Assembly (NCBI GenBank): GCA_025267735.1
Contig: CM046293.1
Span: 9,386,560-9,450,559 of the forward strand
Origin: Mactra quadrangularis
Lineage: Eukaryota; Mollusca; Bivalvia; Venerida; Mactridae
Reading direction: 5' to 3'
Length of the DNA: 64,000 nucleotides
In this document: positions 9,954 through 21,737 of the stretch, one piece after another
Layout of the letters: each line of letters starts with the position of its first letter
Position numbering within the stretch: the first letter of the stretch is position 1
Notes under the pieces: generated by a model
The model's input: only the letters and a program-made list of their open reading frames with translations
Database searches by the model: none
What the model was told of the DNA's origin: nothing
Translations under genes and position numbers: made by a program

Positions 9954-11438
9954 GATAGAATATATATATTAGCTGTGTTTTTAACTTTCAATCTAATATT
10001 TTAATAGTATGGTATAGGATTTTAAAAACTGCGAAAGAAAAGTCAGCCACCAGAAAAGGTGAAGGCCAAAAGGTCTTAGTCAAGTTGCCCTGAATTTGTT
10101 TGGTTCCCAGTCGTACTTAGACGGGTAAAAGTACGTTAGAAAAAAACCAGAATAATGGCGGCGTTCGATATATTGTACAAAATAATGAAATACAAATGTA
10201 TAGGATATTTCTGTTTTCAAAGAACATTTCTCACTATTTATTTTAAGAGGTCCGTTCGATTTGACGACTTTCCGTTTTTAGCAGATTTTAGCAGATCTTC
10301 CAAGCATTCCGCTCGATATTTGGCAGAGCTTGAAAGACTCATGTGGAATTCGCTTAACAATAATGGCGGTCAGTAGAAAACAAAATTGCAACAACTTCAT
10401 GTAAATTAACGAAAATGGCACAGAAGGCCTCCAAAACTAGTATTTTTTATTAGAATAGGAAGTACCTACAAGGTTTATAGTAATTCTACTTTTGTATGTG
10501 GCCCTCTCTCAAAAAGTTGAAAATGGTCTTTGTCAAACAAAAAATCCATCGCAAAATGTATGGCAGCTGCCATCTTGGATTTCTTCTCGGCCTGTTCGAT
10601 TAACAAGCCTATTCAGAAAATAGAAGAACACTACCATAAGTAGAAGACAGCAAATTGAAAACCCTAATTGAGTGAATAGTTTATTCATTCAGCTGTCTAG
10701 TTTTCATAATTAGCGAACTATTTTTTCTAAGAGTATTTCTTTGGATATCATTGACCTTTTAAAATACATAAACTGGCACAATTGCTGGAACGTGTTTGTT
10801 CTCACTAGTATTTTAAGTATCATTGTCGTTCCAAATTGTCTGGTTAATGAAGGCTATTATCATTCGTCCACGTATATTTAGTGTCTTGCTAACGACCATT
10901 TTAAGTGTTGGAAAAGTTAAACAAGTGCGAGGGTAGTCATCAAAATAAGAGGACACATCTAATTGTTTTTTCACATTTAGAGAAAAATGGCCTAAATATA
11001 TACAATATTATGGCTTTCATTTGAAAAATAATACAAATATAGTCCGTTTTTTCCCGACTGTCAAAGTTTGAAAATACTCATGGTGACTGATTGCACGCTA
11101 TCGCAATATCACGATAGTTGGACAACAAACGTTTTTAATACACAAAGTCACCGTGAAATTATACATGTTTTTGTTACTTTTGAAAAACACACACACTATC
11201 ACAATGACGTTCTTGTATACAAACGCCTACGCTCTTGGGAAACAGTTAAAAAACTATCCCCTTCACCTAGGCCATCAGTTTGACTGTTCCCAAATCACAT
11301 ATGGAGTAACTGTATACTATTTAGTGAATCGAATTGAAAAAATATCGAATCAAAAGAAACACAATTGAATCGCATCGAATCGAATTTACTTTTTGGTGAA
11401 TCGTAGCAGCTCTAATATAGAGTGAAACAAAGGTCTTG
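9954..11438. other. Non-coding stretch, no supported gene
   Basis: Two 'aataatggcgg' motifs (10,150 and 10,364) match the core of a YY1-type site. A 73-codon open frame between them at 10,155-10,376 shows no motif. Sequence at 11,320-11,412 is rich in 'cgaatcg' and reads, reversed, like the end of a hAT-type element ('gagctgctacgattc'). Otherwise AT-rich. Confidence 0.3.
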
Positions 11439-11620
11439 TAATAGACTAACTTTCTACATGAACAATCCTAGAGAAAGTCAAGGTTAAGTTATGAATACAC
11501 CTTACCGTCCAAATACACCTTGCATCCAATAAACCTTTACACTTGCTAAAAAAGCCTACTTTTCATTTATGCAACCAACTTTTATTCTAAATGTATTTAC
11601 GTTTTAGGGATAGCTATAAT

Positions 11621-11683
11621 AGATTAATAATAATAATAATAATGATAATAATAATGATGATGATGATGATAATGATGATGGTG

Positions 11684-11720
<37 letters not shown>

Positions 11721-11753
11721 TAATAATAATAATAATAATGATAATAATAATAA
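11621..11753. repeat. TAA/TGA microsatellite
   Basis: Long run of TAA with interspersed TGA triplets. The counterpart in copy 2 (47,358-47,402) is a shorter, purer TAA run followed by 45 bases missing in copy 1. Open reading through this run encodes only Ile/Met homopolymer and is not a gene. (ATT)n tails are typical of some LINEs and SINEs, so it may mark a reversed retroposon end. Confidence 0.9.
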
Positions 11754-12490
11754 TTTGGATGTTTCCAAACTTCCATGTGGGCCTCTATAGATTTTAGATT
11801 GTAATATTTAATAGAAGAAGTAATGATTCAGTATACACGTGTAATTGCTATACACTTGCATGTATTGAAAATAATTGTGTTTTTTTTTAATTTTGAAAGT
11901 ACTGGTAAAAAATTAAAAAGACACAAATTATGCATTTTCAAAACCGTACAGGTAATCATGGATGACATTGTATATACTACTTTGTACAATTCTTTAGACA
12001 ACTTTTCAACTAACTAACAAAATGACGTTTTCGTAAAAAGAATGGATGCAATGATATGAAACGTATTTACGTAACCATGTTGAATTGGAAGGAAAAACCG
12101 AAATCTTTCTGATTTCAAAATCAATTTGTTTCTGAATGTTCAAACAGAATATTTTCCTGACAACATCTTGCAATTCTGTCAATCTCATAGAATTTTTTTA
12201 ATAAAATCTATCACAGCAATATTACTTCATTGCAACAACTTCTCACAAAACTTTTTAGTTAATGTTTAATATGTAAAATCTTTGTAGAAACCCCAACAAT
12301 ACATAAAATTTAGCTCTGTGTAGTAAATGACGTCCATAGAAACATTTTCTGGAATGTATGATTAGATGTGCAAGGACATGGTTATTACAGATGAATAATA
12401 AAACGCCAGTATATCAACTGTTAAACATTTTCTGTGATTTTTCTGGCCTATTCTTATCTAGAAAACTAAGATTTATACATGTAAAATATT
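11754..12490. other. Duplicated AT-rich non-coding stretch
   Basis: Aligns with 47,440-48,035 of copy 2. Short open frames here are not conserved in frame between the copies. About 195 bases ending near 12,570 are absent from copy 2 (breakpoint near 48,037). Confidence 0.4.
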
Positions 12491-12493
12491 AAG

Positions 12494-12842
12494 TGGTGTT
12501 TGACCTCAACAATATTTAGTGATGTTTAACCTCAAATATTTAATGGTTTCTAACCTCAAAAAATATCAAATGGTGTTTGGTCTCTAAAAATATATAGTAG
12601 TTTCTAACCTAGAAATATTTAGTGGTGTTTGACCTCGATAACTTTAGTGGTATCCAACCTCAAATGATATTAAGTGGCGTTTGACTTCAAAATATTTAGT
12701 GGTATTTGACCTCAAGACATTTTAGTGCTGTCAACCTTGAAAAAGATTAAGTGGTGTTTGACCTAAATAATTCTGTGGTGTTTAATCTCAAATTATTTTA
12801 AGTGGTATTTGACCTCAAAAATATTTAGTGGTGTTTTAGTCC
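12494..12842. repeat. Degenerate tandem repeat, unit about 27-30 bp
   Basis: About a dozen imperfect units of the form 'atatttagtggtgtttgacc' plus 'tcaaa'. Spacing varies by a few bases and units differ by scattered substitutions. Copy 2 holds a shorter version at 48,045-48,310. No promoter or coding role is apparent. Confidence 0.85.
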
Positions 12843-13184
12843 AATATTTAATCTTTGAAACTACTGAAGTGAATCATTTGAAACTTTATATATGTCTACA
12901 GGGGACTATTAGGTGTGACAACCGCAGACATGTTTAACTTTAGTAATGAATTTTGTTACATCTATGAAAGTTATCATCCATTTTGGAATTGGATGTTTCT
13001 ACCCTACGGCACAGGGAACATTAAAATTGTGAAAGTTTATGTCTAGACAGGATTATTATGTGATAAGAAAATAAGTTTCTGATATTAAAGCCGCAATATG
13101 AAGACTTATTTATTAACACCTGACATAAAAACTCGTTAAAATATTACAAACATTGGAGACTCAATAAACAGTTAAAACTAGTTT

Positions 13185-13497
13185 GAGCCGCTCGGCTAGC
13201 TCATTCCACAAGTCTACTGATCAAGGGATCGGAGAGTTGATTCGCGTTCGTGGCATACTTTCTTGGAGGTTGGTCATGAAATTACTTCTACGGCCATTCT
13301 CCCTCCTGCCAATGATTCTTAATTATGTTAGGCAGTTGTCAGTCACTGATGAAAGTATGCGCTTAGTAGTTGGTTAACAATCAAAACCAGCGGGTTATCC
13401 TTTCCAGGAACAGTGAGTAGGTTGACTGACCGCCATTATATGACCTGCACAATGTGTTGCTACGGCATTAAACCCAACAAAACTGACAAATAAAACA
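13185..13497 (+). mobile_element. SINE family B, shared by both copies
   Basis: Starts 'gagccgctcggctagctca', continues through the B body ('ttggaggttggtcatgaaat', 'gtcagtcactgatgaaagt') and tail ('cgccattatatgacctgc', 'ctacggcattaaacccaac'). The orthologous SINE is at 48,658-48,975, so insertion preceded the duplication. Copy 1 has lost about 20 bases of the tRNA head between the A box and the anticodon region compared with copy 2. Confidence 0.9.
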
Positions 13498-13791
13498 AAT
13501 TTAGTACAAAATTATCCGAATTTATGTTGTCTATATATTTGCTATAGCAGTATTTACTATGTCCGTGGAATCCCGATGATACAATTCACCAATTCAGAAC
13601 TCCTCGGCGTTTTTCTACACATTAGGTATATCTCGGACATTATAAGGAAGTAAAGTAATTCTAACATGGATTCTGTAGTTAATTTAAAGTTCACTGATTG
13701 TAGATTATGTTGACATAAAGTCAGAACTACATTAAAACATGACCTTCAGGACATTCTAGTAGCAATGTTAATCTGAGTTATAAAGTGTTTA
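13498..13791. other. Duplicated non-coding stretch
   Basis: Aligns with 48,980-49,263 of copy 2 with small indels. A 76-codon frame open in copy 2 is interrupted here, so no conserved coding sequence is supported. Confidence 0.35.
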
Positions 13792-13892
13792 AACAAAACT
13801 GACAGCAGAACAGAACAGAACAAAACTGACAGCAGAACAGAACTGACAGAGTAGAACAAAACTGACCGCAGAACAGAGCAGAACAAAACTTA
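13792..13892. repeat. Short tandem repeat 'cagaacagaacaaaactga'
   Basis: Several units built from 'cagaacagaac' and 'aaaactgacag'. The copy 2 version (49,264-49,312) is about half as long, so the array expanded here or contracted there after duplication. Confidence 0.8.
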
Positions 13893-15443
13893 CAAAATTT
13901 TTATTGTACAAACACAGGTTACATTTATATAAAAAAACAAAATGTGAAATAATTGTTAATAATTTATAGAATAAAATTTTGATTTAGAGTTACAGCAATG
14001 TTTCAATGTATATGTAGATAATTCTGGACAATTTACAATAGAATGGTTTTTAATGTTTTGTATCGTTACTTTTCCTCTCAATACCGAATATATCTATAGT
14101 TAGATTTTGGTCTTCACTCTCTGACATCCGAATAAACACTGAACAAGTCATGGCTTGAACGAAGTACTTAACTATCTGATTAAAGTCATATGTAGAAAAA
14201 CTCGTATGTCATCGAAAGTCAATTTTTATGTTTCACTTTAATTGGGATCATAGAATTAAACATACTGCATGGTGAATGAATGATCTGTCAATCAGCATAC
14301 AATGTTGACTACAGTATCTAGCGACGTTGCACCTATCACACTTTATGTACGAATACATGGTTGCGCAAACCACCAGCAAATATCGTTCTGCTGCAATCGA
14401 AGTGGTGACTTATCCATATTATATTCCATGAAATTCGACATATCGCGATAATAACGTTTCATCTGAGTTTTGTTTTTAGCCAACATCAAGAACTTGTCTG
14501 AATTATGAAACATCCATTCATAAGCAGCCGATGACCAGGGGTAATAGCTGTTAAGTCATTGAACCTGAGTAAGCATGAAACTTAGACTTAAAATTCCATT
14601 ACATCACATATTGCTTATTTTTAAAAATTATGTATATGTATTTACAAAACAAAAACAATCATGGAAATTTAAAAAAAGTAAATTTCCATTGTCTTCAAAC
14701 TTTTTATGAGCAATGTATATTATTTGATACAAAGAAATAATGGAACAATATTGAGCCAGACGAGTTTTACAAAAGATGATTATTTATTGCCTTATATCTG
14801 TGCAAATAAACACGACATGTTTTGTTTTTTCATTAATTTTGTCACATCATAAATTCTACTCAATATGTGTGTGGAGATTGTTGTCTGTAATAACGTATTA
14901 TTGGATAACTTGAGAAAAGAGAAAAGCTGGTATTAGATATTTTACTTAACTTGTTGTGGAGTCTACTTAGTTCTCTACAATCTTCGGGAAGTACTTGTGA
15001 TACGAGACGTTTGTGAACTGTATTGAGTTCTGCTATGTGTCTGCTTTATGATGGATATTTATAACAGAGTGTTTGCCTAATTGTAAATATTTAGTTAATG
15101 AAATACATAGTTGTAAATGCGTATGAAAGTCTTGAATAGCAAGTTATAATTAAATTGAACATATACTATATAAATTAATATATAATTTGTTCAATTTGTG
15201 GAGATATAATCAAAATTCAGTTTATTTGTATATTACTAAACTTGTGAATTCACACTGATTCACTAATATAAAATATGTGTAAACCATTGATGTATTAACT
15301 GGATTTTTTAGGTTAAAATTGTGAAAGCTTGACATAGATAGACTTATTTATGAACATTAATTAGGGACAAATTTTACACTTTGTTAAAAGTGTAGATTCT
15401 TACTTGTTTTACTTCGTGCGAATGAAGTCATTTGAAAATAAAA
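13893..15443 (+). promoter_or_regulatory. Putative 5' flank of the receptor exon, copy 1
   Basis: About 1.5 kb conserved with 49,313-50,963 and lying directly upstream of the receptor start codon, so it should hold the promoter or 5' UTR if the exon is expressed. No convincing TATA box or initiator could be chosen. Close to the ATG the copies differ: copy 2 has about 170 extra bases (50,647-50,820), and copy 1 has about 40 bases near 15,343-15,385 that copy 2 lacks. The last 55 bases before the ATG are well conserved. Confidence 0.35.
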
Positions 15444-15648
15444 ATGGAAAATGTAACTGACCAAGATACTGACTATGCGGATTATTATAGAAATGAAGTA
15501 TCACCTGCACTTTTCTATTTTGCAAAATATGCAACAATTTACCTTCAGCCGGTTATATTTTCTGCTGGGCTTTTAGGGAATTTTATGTCATTTTGTGTAT
15601 TCTTGTCCAAATCAATGAGGAAAATATCTTCTAACATGTACTTAGCTG
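15444..15648 (+). CDS. Class A GPCR, first coding exon (N-terminus and TM1), copy 1
   Basis: Encodes 68 full residues plus one base of the next codon. The N-terminus (about 1-30) is acidic and tyrosine-rich (DTDYADYYRNE) with a glycosylation site NVT at residues 3-5. TM1 runs from about 32 to 55 and contains GLLGN with the class-conserved Asn at residue 46 (1.50). 'SKSMRKISSNMYLA' fits the first intracellular loop and the entry to TM2. The exon ends at a strong donor GTGAGT (15,649-15,654), giving a phase 1 intron. The start was chosen as the first ATG after an in-frame TGA (15,423), with good context (AAAATGG). Peptide-type receptors (FMRFamide/neuropeptide-like) are the likeliest subgroup, but the ligand cannot be inferred. 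TM2-TM7 exons were not found nearby. The protein is identical to that of 50,964-51,168. Confidence 0.65.
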
Positions 15649-15654
15649 GTGAGT

Positions 15655-15892
15655 CACAAGTTTCATAAACTGCCCTACAAAAGTTACTTCCCATTACAGT
15701 TAATGAAAGTGCTATATTTTCTTTGTTCAAATTTGAAGAACTATTATAATATTGTTCATTTCATTCATTATTAATGCAACGGAAACATAATTTCTATCGT
15801 TACATTTGCAGCTAAATTTATCTATCAGCCTCCGAAACTTTTGTCAATGTATCTGAATGATTCAATATCCAGTTTTAGATATTTTTACTATT
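15655..15892 (+). other. Start of receptor intron 1, copy 1
   Basis: Aligns with 51,175-51,406 with several substitutions and a 5-base indel. A 'tacatttgcag' at about 15,801-15,811 resembles a 3' splice site, but the frame that would follow diverges with amino-acid-changing differences between the copies and does not look like TM2. Confidence 0.4.
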
Positions 15893-16167
15893 AGTCGAGG
15901 GGTCGAGGGTTCGATTCCCGGGCGGGGCATACTTTCGTGGAGCTTGGTCAAGAAATTATTTCTACGATTATTCTCCCTCTTACCAATGAATTTTAATTAT
16001 GTATGGCAGTTGTCAGTCACTGACGAAAGTATGCGCTTAGTAGTCGTTTAACAGCTAAATCCAGAGATTTAGCCTTTCCAGGAGGAGTGGGTAGGTTGAC
16101 TTACCGCCGTTATATGACCTTACAATGTGTTGCTACGGCGTTAAACCCAACAAGCAAACAAACAAAT
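15893..16167 (+). mobile_element. SINE family B, 5'-truncated, in copy 1 only
   Basis: Starts inside the tRNA head ('agtcgaggggtcgagggttc', B box 'ggttcgattcccg'), then has a complete B body and tail ending 'tacggcgttaaacccaac'. Flanked by 16-bp near-identical direct repeats, 'agatatttttactatt' (15,877-15,892) and 'agatatttttgttatt' (16,168-16,183). Copy 2 has one such site at 51,391-51,406 and no SINE. It sits in the presumed receptor intron. Confidence 0.92.
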
Positions 16168-16189
16168 AGATATTTTTGTTATTTTATAT

Positions 16190-16330
16190 TCATAAGACAA
16201 ATGTACTGATTAGAAAAAGTAAGATTGAAATTAATTAACAATAAACTGCTTTTACAACTTTTTGAAGTTCTATTAAATACAACATAAATTGTGATTGTGG
16301 GAACGAATTTTGGAGTGCAGTGTATAATAT
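16190..16330. repeat. Dispersed repeat F (end of a small inverted-repeat element)
   Basis: Shares 'acttttgga..gcagtgtat' and 'ttttacaacttt' with copy 2 (51,415-51,552) and with a fuller element at 40,117-40,452. Only one terminus was recognised here. Confidence 0.55.
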
Positions 16331-16750
16331 GAAATTAAATCAAAGTGAAATTGTTTATGTGATTTATTTGTCAAACAATATGGCATAACGGTTTGCTGCA
16401 AATTAGTATGTTGCCACACTGTTATGTGTATCATATCTCTGGTTTACAAACACCAACTTAAGTACTACGGAAACAGTTTATAACAACACCAGTTTGTATA
16501 TGACGTTTTATAATAGTCCATGATCGTTATTGTTATCAAACATACATTATAATTTTCTTAATCCAATATATAATAAGAAAAGTGAAGTTCTGATTCACAG
16601 CAATGATCATAACTTATTTGTTCGAGCGGCCCAACGGCGTTTGATCTAACTTGATAATTATATACCATAAGCTACATGTTTCTACCATAAAACACAAACT
16701 CTAACTGACTTCATAGTGCAAATATTCATTTAGTAAATTGGTCATAATTA
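16331..16750. other. Duplicated AT-rich stretch, nothing identified
   Basis: Aligns with 51,553-51,980 of copy 2. No conserved reading frame, RNA gene or repeat family was recognised. Confidence 0.35.
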
Positions 16751-16751
16751 T

Positions 16752-16947
16752 GACGGAAGAGCATTCGGACAACCTGACCCGTGGACAACTCAGCCCTTGG
16801 TCAACCCGTGATCATATAGAAAAGAATGTAAAGTTTTTTTAATTTTACAATAACTACCCGTATAGTATTGTCTCGTAAATAATCATATTGTCTCCTTTCG
16901 TATCGATACGTATTGTATTGTGTAATGACCGTACCGTCTCATCCATA
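16752..16947 (-). mobile_element. hAT-like element fragment, same family as 39,574
   Basis: Minus-strand sequence starts 'tatggatgagacgg', followed by 'gtcattacac', 'acgtatcgatacgaaagga' and 'cgggtagttattgtaaa', matching the element at 39,574-39,949. The other end is not recognisable, so it is truncated or diverged. The copy 2 equivalent is about 51,980-52,172. Confidence 0.65.
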
Positions 16948-17689
16948 CATTTGTAATGGTACGCTCCTGGAGGCATGACAAAACAAGGAAAATGAATCGT
17001 ACTCGCGAATACGAGATTTAGTAAAGAAGTATGACTTTTTTTTTCAAATTACTCTTTATGTATGGAATATATTTATTTATTTTTGCCCAAAGATGGTAAT
17101 TACCTATTGTGACTTTGGATCCAGTTAATACATGTACGTCATTTTCCAACATTTATACTTCAAGCAAAATAATGCATAGCGCCGAATAGCTTTTATTCTA
17201 AAGATATTTCTTGTTTCGATGTGTTTTAGATAGACAGAAATATCTCCTCAAGTGAAATATACATGCCATTTAAGACACGACGTGTTTTGAGAATTGGCAA
17301 ACAAAAAGTTTCAAGCATTAAGTTTTTGGTATCGGGGAACCTCTATGTTTTAACTGACATTATGAGTACAAACACATTGTTTGCGACGGTTGGTTTTAGG
17401 CATTTACATGCAGAGAATGTCGGTCTCCTATAACGATTGTCTGATGTAAGATGTCTCAAAGAAAACACTTCTTCCACCGTTTGTGTGAACTGTGCTTTTA
17501 AATTGAAAATGAACATAAAACTTTATAATAGGTACATTACTGTTTTGATCCTACATTTAATGAGTTTTACATTTGGTTAGGAAATCATGTTCTCACTTGA
17601 GTGTTGTTTCAATGATATTAACAACAAAAAAGTCAAATTATTTATTACTATTTTTGCAATCTGATTAAAACCCGATAAAAAAATTCCCT
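16948..17689. other. Duplicated non-coding stretch, no gene seen
   Basis: Aligns with 52,173-52,909 of copy 2 with point differences and short indels. Open frames here are not kept open in both copies. Confidence 0.35.
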
Positions 17690-18840
17690 GTGAATAACAC
17701 ACCGTCAAATTAGTTTGAACATCTTGCTCTTAAATAGAAATTACAAAATCAAGATGCTATTAATAGTTTTTCGTCTAGATGAAAGCTACGCATTGATTGG
17801 TCGATACAAAGGTAATCTTGACATGCCCTCCGAGCGACTATAAGAGATCCTATACAAAAGCGGTCTATAGGATATCTGTTTACGGAGATTGCTACTTTTG
17901 TAAACGTATTTTCCGAATAAAGTTTCGCTTAGTTGGAATTACAACAGTTATATTTTGAAAATAAACTTATTGTTTCGTTGGCGTCCTGTGTTTCATACCT
18001 TGAATGTATTTGGAAAAATAATTCAAGTTTAAATGTATAGTACAGAGTGACAGCATTAAGCTGAGTTTGAACTACGTTATAATAATGATCACACGCTTCA
18101 CCTGCATAACATCGTGAGTTTCCGGTTTTTCCCGAAGGCATCTGATAAAGCGCGATTCCCAACGAAGACAAAAATAGAGAGTAAATACCGAGTTTAATAT
18201 ATTCTTGCCATAAAGTTTAAAGACACAACTTATAAATCTTGGACATCAAAAGAAAATTGTAGTATAGTTGTTACATTATAATAGAGGTAAAAATTTCAAG
18301 TATTACATGTTTCATGACTTTTGCGTGTTTGCTAGCAAGTGAAATGAATTGAGGCCCATGCATAGTTATTGATTGATATTTCTAGTACTGCATTTATGAA
18401 TATCTCTGGCAAAATTGATTAAGTAAATTGTTTTTTCGGCGCCTGGTTCCAAACTGTCATTCATACAATATTTCCACCATATTTTAAAACAATGGATAAA
18501 AAATTAGTTAAGCAGAGAACATTTAATTGAGCAGACGACAGTTTTCTTCGTAGCTGCTCAACGATTAGACATATGTAATACATAATAATGAAATTGTTTT
18601 TCTTTTCACAATTTTATCTACGTTTGTAAATGGATTTCAACACAAAATCACAGAAGTATTGTCACGAAGTGCCTTAGTGTACCAAATCCTCTTTATCGTC
18701 CATATATGGGCCACATATGGCTTTTCAAAGAGAATGAGAGCTTATTACTGTCACTCGGGTGTCGGTATCCGATGTCTCACCGTTTGCGTCGTCAGACTTT
18801 GATAATTTCAGTTGTATCAAGAATTTGAGGGATTTTTGTT
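17690..18840 (+). repeat. Old repeat unit (also at 1-1,060, 2,586 and 20,210)
   Basis: Its parts recur at several places: 17,690-17,910 near 2,586-2,810, 18,030-18,190 at 20,210-20,590, and 18,331-18,840 at 1-1,045. An 80-codon minus-strand frame (17,929-18,171) is open in copy 2 also (53,148-53,390), but five of the six base differences between them change an amino acid, which argues against a constrained protein. The whole unit therefore behaves as an old repeat rather than a gene. Confidence 0.55.
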
Positions 18841-19101
18841 GGGAGGAAGCCAGCTTGGCCACTTACAGTGACCGCTGATAGCAGGTGGCTATTATTGCAT
18901 GTTATACTATACATGCATACACAATACACAAAAGTTAGTTGACAATACATTGTACTCTATTGCATTAGATTAAGAAATCAAATTAATACATGCATATATG
19001 ACTATATCTGTAACATTCATGATTCAGAGAGTGATATGTTTGACTGAAGTTACTATGACTGTTGCTTGATTCACTAAATATTTTAAATATGAAACCTTCT
19101 T
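18841..19101. other. Duplicated non-coding stretch
   Basis: Aligns with 54,060-54,330 of copy 2. Contains 'aagccagcttggccactta', slightly similar to 46,600-46,700. No other signal. Confidence 0.3.
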
Positions 19102-19341
19102 ATAATAATAATAATAATAATTTCTTTATTTAAAGATTAACGCTCCTAAAGCACAAGACTTATCTACCAGGAGGTAACATTACATAATTTTTGTTGTTTT
19201 TTAACGTCGTATTCAACACATATTGTCATATAGACGACGGCCAGCTCTTCTTATATAGATTTCTTGAACACTTCTATCACCAGTACTAACTTACCCTATC
19301 ACAAGGCCGACAACTTATGTATAGGGTATGCCGCGGCCGCG
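19102..19341 (-). mobile_element. SINE family D, reverse, with a deletion in the head
   Basis: Minus strand runs from a 'gccgcggccgcggc' head remnant near 19,341 through 'cataccctatac', 'agttagtactggtgatag' and 'ggccgtcgtctatatgac', to 'acgacgttaaaaaacaac' and an (ATT)n tail at 19,102-19,121. Copy 2 (54,342-54,620) keeps the tRNA-like head ('cgtggcgtagtggttagcat'); copy 1 has lost about 60 bases of it. The 3' block is related to the tails of families A and B. Confidence 0.75.
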
Positions 19342-19545
19342 GCAATATAACATAACGATTACAATTTTACATATATACATTATGTATAATCAATGTAAAC
19401 AACATATATCTGTTTATTAAAAAATGAAAATAAAAAAAAATATTGACAAGCAGCAATCTGGGTTATTATATTAAGAAATATTATACAGAGAGATAATAAC
19501 AGCTAGTTACAATACTAGCTTGGGGTATGTTTAAAATACTCATGT

Positions 19546-19876
19546 TTTGAAAAAGAACTACTTTAAGCAAAGAGCGGAAGTTATTAAGAGACGATGCATT
19601 TTTATATTAAGTGGTAAAATATTCAAAAACTCCTCTGAAGTTCAACAACAACAACAAGACAAATGCTATCAAAGAAGATGTTAGAATCAAAGAGATGAAT
19701 CAGACACAAATATTACTTTATGTTATAAAGCATGCACTTAGTCAATAAAAGTTGTACAGAAGAATTAAACAGTTCCCATCATGTCTACAATGACTATGTA
19801 AATACTGTAAGAACTAAGTCGATTCAATCTAAAAGAAGCCATAAACTCAACCGTCAATCAGCTTTTAAGAGCTAAG
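19546..19876 (+). pseudogene. Interrupted counterpart of the 109-codon frame at 54,809
   Basis: Aligns with 54,809-55,138, where an open frame of 109 codons exists, but here the frame is broken by a stop and small indels. It contains a 'caacaacaacaa' run. I do not recognise the product. With one copy broken, no function is supported. Confidence 0.45.
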
Positions 19877-21265
19877 TGGATCATGCATTGATGAAGTTTA
19901 CACAAATGTTGTTATCATTTAAAGTAAGTCAACAGAGAAAAAAGGAAGAAGAAATGATGTTGACATAAGACATTTCGTGAATAGGTATTTTCTATCATTT
20001 TATTACATGATACTTCTAATGATAAAGTACAGGGCTTTTAGACAGTTTACTATTGTGCATTCAAGCATACACTACATACGACTCTAGCTTTCAGATAAAA
20101 ATGCGTTTGTTGGCACAATACATTATGAAAATTGCATTATAGTCCAATGATTATGCAATTTAATTGTGATAGTCAGTGTTTGAATTAGGGTAATTCAAAC
20201 TGGTAAATAGAAAATACATGTATAGTGCGACAATATTAACATGAGCTTGAACTACCTAATTATAATAATTACACGCTTCTCTTACAATTAATCGTGAGTT
20301 TCCGTATGCGAGTAAACGATTGTGCACGTGTTAATAACAGCCTATGTGACTAATAATCAATTTTGTAAAATGGCATGTTATTGTACGTATAATTTTTTAC
20401 ACATTCGTTAATGGCGAAACACGCAATATTGGGATTTTATTTTAAAGTATTCATTCTTTTGAAAGCAAAACTTATTGTTAAATTTGTGTATTTTACCGAA
20501 AGTTTACTATAAAACACGATTTACAGCCGAAGACAAAAATAATTTTTAAATGCTGAGTTTAATTTATTTTTGCATAAAGGTCAAGCTCAGGTTAATTCTG
20601 TCGGACTATACAATCTGAAAATTAAAAAAAAGGATTATATTTTTCAAATTTCCGAAAGATTGACTGTCACATGTCTAGTTCTCTTATATGTATATCGTGA
20701 CATGTCCACATGACTATTAAGCCGGTTTTTTCTTTAAGAAAACAAATCGGCTTATAGTTTGGCCAAACCCGGGTCGGCGGGTTGGCGGGCAGGTGAACGT
20801 CCGGTGTTGTAAACAATTACGTTCTAGTATTTATTAAGTGTAATATCTCTGCCATTTATACTCAGACCTTAAGGAAACATCATACAATAACAGTACTTGT
20901 TGACATGATATTTGTTGTGATTAACAGAATTATGAAATAACCGTAGCAACTCTACAATGCCTTATTATGGAAATTTTCCTTTAGTTTTTTTGTTATTTCA
21001 TATTATGAGAAAAACAGAAGTATGAAGCCACCAAAACTTATCCTTGCCCAATATAAGTTGTATTTCTGAAGCCTTATATTCTATTTTATTCAATAAATTA
21101 TTCATGACAATAATATAGATTTTTCTTCATGTTGCTATAGCAATTAAACAAATAAAGAATGTGCTTGAATTTATTCATAAAAAGTTTATGATGGACCATG
21201 AATTTTGTTCTCTATATAACCCAATTATGGTGAAAATCCGGATTAAAGGTGGTTTCCAGTTTACT
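19877..21265. other. Duplicated stretch with an internal secondary copy of the 18,030 repeat
   Basis: Positions 20,210-20,590 echo 18,030-18,190 ('atgtatagt', 'cgtgagtttccg', 'cgaagacaaaaata'). Copy 2 has lost about 400 bases here: 55,480 joins sequence equivalent to about 20,220 and 20,620. At 20,765-20,815 there is a GC-rich 'acccgggtcggcgggttggc' segment resembling a SINE A head start; in copy 2 it lies next to a LINE insertion ending near 57,487. Confidence 0.4.
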
Positions 21266-21269
21266 TTTT

Positions 21270-21478
21270 ATCCCATCCGAGTAGGTTATAATCTTCCATG
21301 AAAATTTGAAAATAATGTCAATTTTCCTGCATTTAGTATGTACATGGAGCATTTTCTGGCATTGTGGGAGAGTACGTAAGTACTGGTTATAGACAAGGGT
21401 CCAGTAAAGCTAGATTAGGTGCGCTTGTCGCCGTAATATAACTTAAATTCTGTTGACAAGACGTTAACCCCAGTATAA
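21270..21478 (+). mobile_element. SINE family A, head degraded, shared by both copies
   Basis: Body 'aatttgaaaataatgtcaat', 'aagtactggttatagac' and tail 'gtcgccgtaatataac..tgttgacaagacgttaa' fit family A. The tRNA head is lost here but its B box survives in copy 2 ('gggttcgaattcc' near 57,970). Its presence in both copies dates it before the duplication. Confidence 0.8.
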
Positions 21479-21737
21479 AAATTTGACAAAATTTATATCA
21501 AACACACGAAATAAACGTCTATTTCCTTGTTAAAAACAAGTATAGAACATTATATACTTTTTTGTATAAGGTTGATTTATATCGAGACAATGAATAAATC
21601 ATATTTGTTATAAGAAAAAATTAACGACCGTGCCAAAACAAGAATTTATAGTCTGACACATTCTCTACATCTTAGGGTTTAAATGATTGAAGTGAACAGG
21701 TCGTTATGTTACAACTTGTATAGGTTCAACATTACTC

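Noticed and set aside
11591..11797. 68-codon Ile/Met-rich frame
   Set aside because: It is translation of a TAA/TGA microsatellite.
13183..13377. 64-codon plus-strand frame, echoed at 15,857-16,051
   Set aside because: Both are readings through SINE B bodies.
15812..15896. Possible second GPCR exon after 'tacatttgcag'
   Set aside because: The joined frame does not resemble TM2, and the two copies differ by replacement changes (three within the first 17 codons), unlike exon 1.
17929..18171. 80-codon frame open in both duplication copies (also 53,148-53,390)
   Set aside because: Five of six differences are amino-acid changes, and part of the sequence recurs as a repeat at 20,210.
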